Source of the DNA: an uncultured Bacteroidota bacterium
GTDB lineage: Bacteria > Bacteroidota > Bacteroidia > UKL13-3
NCBI GenBank assembly: GCA_903907885.1
Contig: CAIVPY010000202.1
Span: forward strand, 1-20,015
Length of the DNA: 20,015 nucleotides
Reading direction: 5' to 3'
How positions within the stretch are numbered: position 1 is the stretch's first letter; every line of letters starts with the position of its first letter. This document shows, piece after piece, positions 7,624 to 15,400 of this stretch. The notes beneath the pieces are model-generated. The model saw nothing but the letters and a program-made list of their open reading frames with translations. It had not been told where the DNA came from and searched no databases. The translations under genes and the position numbers were made by a program.

Positions 7624-7910
7624 TTTTTAAATACTAGTAATGAAGCGGTCAGATTTCTGATTTAGTCTACCTAGTTTTTTGGATAGAGCTTAGACTTTGT
7701 ATTCCGTGTATTTCATTTCAACAGGCATTCATTAAGTGTTACAAAACAACGTTTACTAATAATGTACTATTTTAATGGGTGTTTGTTGCTCCCCCCTTCC
7801 TGAAGTAAGATATTATATCTATTAAGCAACAACTCATTTAGGATTGTTGAATTCAAATCCATTTATCTAGTACTCGAAAAGTGTAATTGCTTAAAATTGT
7901 AAAAAAACAG
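7624..7910. other. Spacer without a convincing gene; small inverted repeats
   Basis: This stretch lies between the convergent plus-strand exported-protein gene and the terminator of the giant gene. It holds a 5-bp hairpin TCAGA-TT-TCTGA at 7649-7660 and a weak 6-bp inverted repeat (7664-7669 / 7691-7696) that could end the plus-strand transcript, without a good T-run. It also holds an 8-bp inverted repeat TTGTTGCT / AGCAACAA (7783-7790 / 7825-7832) enclosing a 5-bp hairpin at 7808-7820. A minus-strand frame of 31 codons (7767-7862) begins MDLNSTILNELLL but has no recognisable relatives or signal. I do not call it a gene. Confidence 0.5.
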
Positions 7911-7937
7911 AAAGGCTGCCCTTTGAGGACAGCCTTT
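7911..7937 (-). terminator. Intrinsic terminator of the 3445-residue protein gene
   Basis: On the minus strand, an 11-bp stem (AAAGGCTGTCC / GGGCAGCCTTT, one G-U pair) with a 5-base loop is followed by CTGTTTTTTTAC. It begins 26 bases past the stop of the giant gene. The plus-strand side lacks a T-run, so it probably acts in the minus direction only. Confidence 0.9.
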
Positions 7938-7962
7938 ATATAAAAAAATTATTTAAAATAAA

Positions 7963-9430
7963 TTATGGAGTTGTACTCAAAACACCATTTGAACTATTAA
8001 TGTCAATCATTGGATAATCGCTAAAATCAACTGAACCATCTCCATTTAAGTCATTAGTATCATACCCTAAAACACCATTAGAACTAGCTATATCTAAACT
8101 TGGATAATCGCTAAAATCTACAGCTCCATCTTGGTTGATATCACCCGTGTATATCATATAAACACCCGAACCATCATTTACTAAATTACTTCCTGCAGCT
8201 TGTGTTGCGGCAGTTGAAAAATTATAGGTTGTACCTGATGAAGCAATAGAAATTGAAGCTGCGCTCCATGTGGCTATTGAATTACGATGTATTATAGCTA
8301 TATAGTATGAACCACCTACAGCAGCTCCAGGGAAACTTACATTGGCTATTCCACTTGTGCTTAATGTTGCTCTCGAAGAATATGTTGTTGCTAATGTATT
8401 TACGTCATGAAGTTCAACTGTAATTGTATCAGCCAAAGTATTAGGGCTAATACCATCTGCATTAAATGGAGCGGCAGACATTAATCCACCTCCTAGGTTC
8501 AATCCTTGCAAAAATGCTGTAACGTGAACTGAAACAGTATTGGCATTAGTGATTTCGGTTAATGATGAAGAATTCTGAGATGAACAAGTACCATTTTCGG
8601 TTCTAACTCTTACATAGTAAGTAGTTAATGAACTTAAACCAGTAATTGATTGTGAAGTTCCAGCCACGCTTAGGTTACTATATCCTGAAACCAATGAGTT
8701 AAATCCTGCATCTGTAGCCACATCTAAACTATAGCTAGTCGCTCCTGAAACTGCATTCCAAGAAACATCAATAGAACTGGCAGTTTTACTTACTGTTGAA
8801 GGAGCACTAGGAGCATTAGGCTGTGGATTTACATTTGCCACAACAGGTTGTCTAGCACTTTCGCAAGCTGATGATATAATAAAGTTATAGAAATAATAAA
8901 GGAGATTTGAAGTAGTACCAGAAAGTGCACTACCAAATCCAGCTGCTCTATAGCTAAACCCATTTGATGTAAATGGATAAGGGAATGCGAACGACCCACC
9001 TCTCCAACAATTAGGATTTGTAGTGAAAAATATCACATAATTGGTACCAGCAGGAATGTTAAAATCAACAGGAACTGTTTGAGCAACTGAAGGCGTTCCA
9101 GTATTTTGTACGGATGTAACTCCAGAATAAGTTGCTATTAAAGCCCCTGTTGATGCACTAGATTGACGAACCTGAATGGTAAAACTAGTACCTGCAGGAT
9201 CAAAAGGATAAATGTCTAAAGATGCAATATGAATATCTTTAGAAGCATCAAACACACCACACTGATTAGATGTATTACGATCAGATAAACCCAGAGTGGT
9301 ATTTTGGTTCCAAGTATTAGCACCCGTTGTAGATGTTAAAACATTTTGTGTAGTAGCTGCACTGGCATAGTATGTGGTAGTTGAAGACACAGTTGGAGTA
9401 TAGGTAGTTCCTGTATATACAGGAACTGTA
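7963..9430 (-). repeat. C-terminal module set duplicated in the neighbouring gene (copy 1)
   Basis: The 3' part of the giant gene encodes, in order, the end of an Ig-like repeat, the jelly-roll-like domain, the CESARQ linker, Fn3, the beta-sandwich with TAFLQGLNLGGG, and the dockerin-like loops. The same order, with clear sequence similarity, is found at 18614-20015. Similarity is highest at the 3' end, where long stretches of DNA match (for example around 8070-8150 and 18720-18800). The left boundary is approximate. Confidence 0.85.
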
Positions 9431-12400
9431 GCTACTGCACTTGTGTACCAATTAATAACCTGAGTAGTGTTAGCAGTAGCACTTAACGATGCTGGACTGT
9501 TTGCACATGAAGTACTTCCAGAATAAGATAAAATTTCAGGTACTTGTACTGTTACTGTATCACCTGCCGACATGCTTGTAGAATTACAGGTAAGTAATGC
9601 TGAGTAATACGTAGTAGTAGAAATAGGTGAGCTTGGAGTGTAGGTTGTAGAATTAGTTCCTACATTTGTCCAAGGACCATTTGCACTAACAGATGATTGT
9701 CTCCATTGAATATTTCCACCCGTTGCAGTTGTAGTTAAAGTAGGAGTTCCACTCGATCCACATATTTGCGAAATACTTGATGTATTGTTTCCAACGCTTA
9801 ATGAAGTTATTGTAATAGCTGATGGCACCATTGCATCGTTTGAAGCATTGGCATCACCAAACAAACTTGTACTTGCATTAAAAGTATAAGTACCCAATGC
9901 AGTCATATCATAAGCACTTGTAAAATCAATATCCATTGTAGCGCCAGGAGCTAGCGTTCCTGAGGTTAATGTTACTGGATTGAAAGTGGTTGGATTGGTT
10001 CCAGAAACACTTGCCGTTACAACAACCGGATTTTGAGAAAAATCAATTGCTTGAGAGCATGCGTAGTTTTTAATTCTTATTGATACCGTTTTGCCAGATG
10101 AAGCACAAGAACCACTTGGCGAAGCAAGAGATAATGCACCTACATTTAATTGGAAAAGAGAACCATCAAATTCGTCAGCTCCAATATCAGAAGCTGTACC
10201 ACCACCATTGGTTGATCCAACAGGACCTGGTCTTACATCTCCATCAATATCAGTGGCATAACCAGATATGTTTGTTCCGCCAGATTCCATTAAAGATATT
10301 GAACCTGGTGTGATATGTAAATCAACTGAAGTATTGCTACCATTAGCTGAAACAAAGATAGGATTTTCAGTAATAGTATTTGCATCTTGAACTGTTGCAA
10401 CTTTCCAATCTGAGATAGCTGCAGCATCAATTGTATTATACACTCCTATTGGAGCAGCATTTGTATAGTAATTGTTATAATTTGAAGTTAAACCAGTTGT
10501 ATTAGCAATTGAAATGGCATAATGTTTAGCAATTGAGCCTGAAACACTTTGACGTTTATTTGAGAAAATGTTATTTTTAATACTTCTAGTACCTGAAGCA
10601 ACATTGCTAATAAATCCATAAGAATAATCAGCACCAGCAGCTACACTTGTACCACCACCCACATATACCGTATTAAAATAGTAGTTATTGGTACCTGCTG
10701 TTTCGTTAATACCTCTAAGTAATAATGAAATAGCCATATTAGCACCCGTTTGATCCACTCCCAACCTAAGCATATTGTTGGCATAAGTAAAGGCTCCAGT
10801 TACTACATCTATACCATTAATGGTTGAACCATTTCTAGCAATTTTTATTGAATGGATGGTATTTTTAGTTACTGTATTCGTTCCGGTTGATGCTCCTGAA
10901 ACCATCAGCCCTGTCAAAGTAACAGCAACGTCTGCATTAGAAACAAGAGTATGAATTAGGTTATTGTCAACCGTTGTACCAAGTGTTCCAGTATTAGCTA
11001 TCGACATACCTATCAATGAAGCAGTAGTTCCAGTGGTTGTAGCAGTACTAGCTGTTGTTAAGTATGTAACACTATTGTTTTTAAATTGACAGGTATGAGC
11101 ACCTGAAGCACCTATACCTATGATATTAGCCAAATAATGAGTAGTTGTTAAATTACGAACAATATTATTATTTATTTGGTGAATTGGCAAAGCAGAGGTT
11201 GTTCTACAGAAGATTCCTACGGCTCCTGCTACATTGTTTGAACAGCTTTGTTTCATACTATTAGCAACAGTTCCACCAATGGTATTATTATTAATATAAT
11301 AAATACCTGAAGCATTGGTTGTAATATCAATACCCCTTAAGCTAGTTGCTGTTAAAGGTGAACCCGTTGCAAAAGGACTGTTTCTATTAATATTGGCTTC
11401 TAAACCTCCAATTACATTGTTTTGAATACGAACGGTATCGTACGCTGCAGCTGTGGTACTTCCTGTTCCAATAGCTACAAATAAACTAGTTGTTGCACCA
11501 CTACTTAAAATAATAGCCCCTGTTGAAGTTTGACTTCCTATATAATTAGGAGTAACAGTTCCAACATTCACTCTTCCACCAAAAATATTAATTAGATAAT
11601 GGTTACTACTTGCATTTGTATTAACTAAAATATTATTAATTGTATTACCTTGAATATTTGATGCTCTACTTGTTCCACAATCTGCATAAATTAATTGTGA
11701 ATTAGCAATAGCCAGAGTAGTTGCATTATATGTCATTGGTGAGCCAGCACACTGAGCAGCACTACCACCAATATAATTTCCAGTAATTGAATAATCAACA
11801 CCTTTAGTTGTTCCACTAGCAGCGGTTATATAAACAGCAGAAATAATATTGGTACTACCTCCTGATGTTTGCTGACGAGCAGACGTTTGATAGAAATTAT
11901 TATTATCTACAGCATAGCTATTGTTATTTCCATCGATGTACAAACCAAATGAACTTTGATATAAATTACCATTACTATTGAAAGTACCATTAAAATTATA
12001 AATATTATTATTTCTAAATATGTTATAATCATTTGATTTACCAGTTGTACCTAAAGCATACACAGCCACTTGAGGTGTTGCAGCTCCATCATAAATATTA
12101 CAATAAGTAAATGAGTTGGTATCGTTACCATAAGTTTGATTGGTAGTGCCTATTTGAATTGTTCCAGCCGTATAGGTAAATGTTGCTGTTGAAAATGCTT
12201 GTGCTGAACCTTGAACATTTGTATATTTCACATTGTTATACATGGCATCGTTAATGTAATTTAATGTATAACCTGTTGTAATACTATTGTTATAAATGTT
12301 CATAATGTTAGTTGAACCAACACCACCTGCACGACCATCTAGTGTATAATAACTACCATTGTCAAAATTAAATATACCCGTAGTGTTTGAAGAACCAACA

Positions 12401-15400
12401 CTTACAGCACTTGAAGTTAATGATGGGCGAAGTGTAATGGTATTAGTTGCACTTGCTCCAACTACAGCTCCAAAAGTAATAGGGAATGTTTCTGATGATG
12501 AGTAATTAGCATCAATCAACTCTAATACAATCGGCCCAGCAATACCTCTTAGGTTCACATCAGTCATTGCGGCTGTAATAGTAGTATAATCATGCGTAGC
12601 AGATGTTCCAACTATATATGTTCCAGCGTTTAAAGGAGGACCAACTATGGTATAATAATTTGGAGTAGTAGGAGCTGAAGTTATTGTGGTAACATTAGTG
12701 CCAACAAAACCAATTGAAGGATTTGCACTTAAATAACCATTGTTATCTTGAGCTACAACAAAATATTGAATAACGTCTCCTAAAACAGGTGATGTTTGTA
12801 ATAATGACATATCAATAGACATGGTGAAAGGAGAAGTGGTTGAAGATGTTTGAACATATTTCCAACCATTTCCTGTATTATCATTCGTCACACCAAACAC
12901 ATTGGCATCTGTTGATTTTTTGAAATAAATAATCGGTGATGCTGTAGTGGTATTAACACCCGAGTTAACACTTCCTACATCTGCAATTGTAGCAGATATG
13001 GTTTGGTTACCTGTGCTCTGTGTGTTAGGAAGAGTAGTGTATGTAATAGTTGGAGCTGACTCGTCTGCTCCTGATTCGTAAGCACCCATTGCAGGCGTAG
13101 AACCACTTCTTGTGTTTCCTAAGAAATCAACAGTTTGACCTGAAAGAACAACACCAGCTGTTAAGATTGATGCGCCTAATGAAGGTTTTAAATTATTAAC
13201 CCCATTAAAAGTTGGATCTGCAACTAATGAGTGTGTATTTTGGGTAAATCCAGTTTGTATTCCAGCTAAATTAGTTCTGTCTGAAGTTAAATATCCTAAA
13301 ACCCCATGAACACCTGATACATAATAATCGTTATAATCATTGGTTGTATAAGCTGTAGATGCAGCTCCTGAGTATATGGCATAAGATTTTGCTAAAGCAC
13401 CTAATGATGTATTCGTTTGAGAATTACTAAAAATATTATTTCTCATATCCAATGTTGTAACAGCAGCACCTATATAAACAGCTGCTGTAGTAATTGGGTT
13501 TGTTGACAAGTTATTTGAATAACTTCCTGTCATACTAACAGAGTTATAATACAATTTAACACCCACAGCAGCAGTACTTACATCCCCACCAATTCCTCCA
13601 CCTACAGTAAGACCAATTGAAGATGAATAAAGGAATGAACCATTATAAAAAGATTGTGAGTTTACACCTTCAACTCCATATATAACATTATTGCTCACTA
13701 TTAAATTACTGCTTGTAGAACCTGTTCCAATCGTAATACCCCTAGCTCCAGAACCACTTAATATTAACGATTTAACTCTAACAATTTTATTTCTTGTCAC
13801 TGTTGATGATAAGAAACCCGCTTCAAGTGAAATACCTGTTGGTGTATTATTCTGAAAGTTTTGAGATAAGGTATTATCTCTGTTTATAATATCAATAGTG
13901 TTTAAAGAAACTGTGGATGTTAAAGAATTACCTACTCTTATACCTGCAGGTACAAAATTTGAATTAATTGTAATGGTGTTACCAGTAACCAATAAATTAT
14001 CATTAGCCCCAGCTGTAACAGCTGCCGTACCATTAGCATATATACCATAATTAGCAGAAGTAATATTATTATTCTGAATGGTTAAATTGTCGTTATCCGC
14101 TCCACCAGTTCCTAGTGTTGCAGATCCAATATGTATAGCATAATTACTTTGATCAGCAGAACCATTAGATATATTAAGATTTTTGATAGTATTAAAAGTA
14201 GCACCTGCAGCAGTTCCCAAACTTGTAACTTGAATTACCGCATTAACGCTTGTGCTATTTGTGTTTGTTACAGCTAAATCTCTTGAGGTTGAGCCATTGT
14301 TAGAACCATCAATCGTTACATAATCAGCTCCATTAAAATTAATTATTGAAGTTGTAGATGAACCCGATATGGATGTAGTAACTCCAGAAGCCGGCTTAAT
14401 AATTACTGTATTGGTAGCTGAAGTACCTATAATTTCAGGAATGGTAATAGGGAAACTATTTTCATTTACACTGTTATAATTTGACGATAGTGATAAAGTA
14501 GTAGCTCCAGCCATTGCTTTACCCGAAGAAATATTAGCAGTAAACGAAGCACCCGAACCTGTATTATTTGTTAAAAGAATAGAAGGTGCATAAGAATAAC
14601 CCGAACCATAATTGGTAACATTAATACTAACAATTGCACCCGTTCCGTCTATGGTAGCTGTTGCTGTAGCACCCACTCCACCACCACCAGTAATAGTTAC
14701 TGTTGGGGCAACTAAAAATCCTGTTCCACCAGCTGTTACATATACCGATCTTACTTGTCCTGGTGTAACATCAGCAAAAGCATCTGATAATGAAATATAA
14801 TCAGCACCTGAGGCAATGTTTCCACTACCATTGCTTCCTATAACATAAGTACCACTCCATGGTGATAAAATATTATATGATGAAGGTGAACTAGGAGGTG
14901 TAGACACGAAAGGTGGGTTATTTGTTGTTCCAGATGCACCAGCACTTGGACTGATTGAAACATAACCATTGTTGTCTTGTGCTACAAAATAATAACTGAT
15001 GATATCATTTACCGAACCTCCACCAAAAGTAAAGCTATAATTGCTTCCACTTACATACGTGCCTGTTGCAGGAGCATATGAATTAAGACCAGATTTCCAA
15101 TATAAAACTGGAAGGCCTGCTCCCGAAGTAGGTACTCCACTTTTATCTGCAATTGAAGCAGTAATGGTAACAGCTGATGTATTTGTTGTACTTGCAATTG
15201 GAGTATATAAAATAGAAGGGCCTGTTAAATCTTGTGGAATTAAATCCATTTCGTAAGCACCCATATCTGGAGCAGTTCCTCCACCATTGGTTTGTCCTGA
15301 TTTTGGATAACCAGTACGAATAGCTGAGGTTAAATAATCATCCGTAAATCCAGTAATAGCAGCTCCACCACTTTCTGTTTGTGTGGCATAGGCAGCATCT

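Noticed and set aside
7664..7696. Inverted repeat AGTCTA/TAGACT as a terminator for the plus-strand exported-protein gene
   Set aside because: The stem is only 6 bp with a loop of more than 20 bases, and no proper T-run follows, so it is too weak to call.
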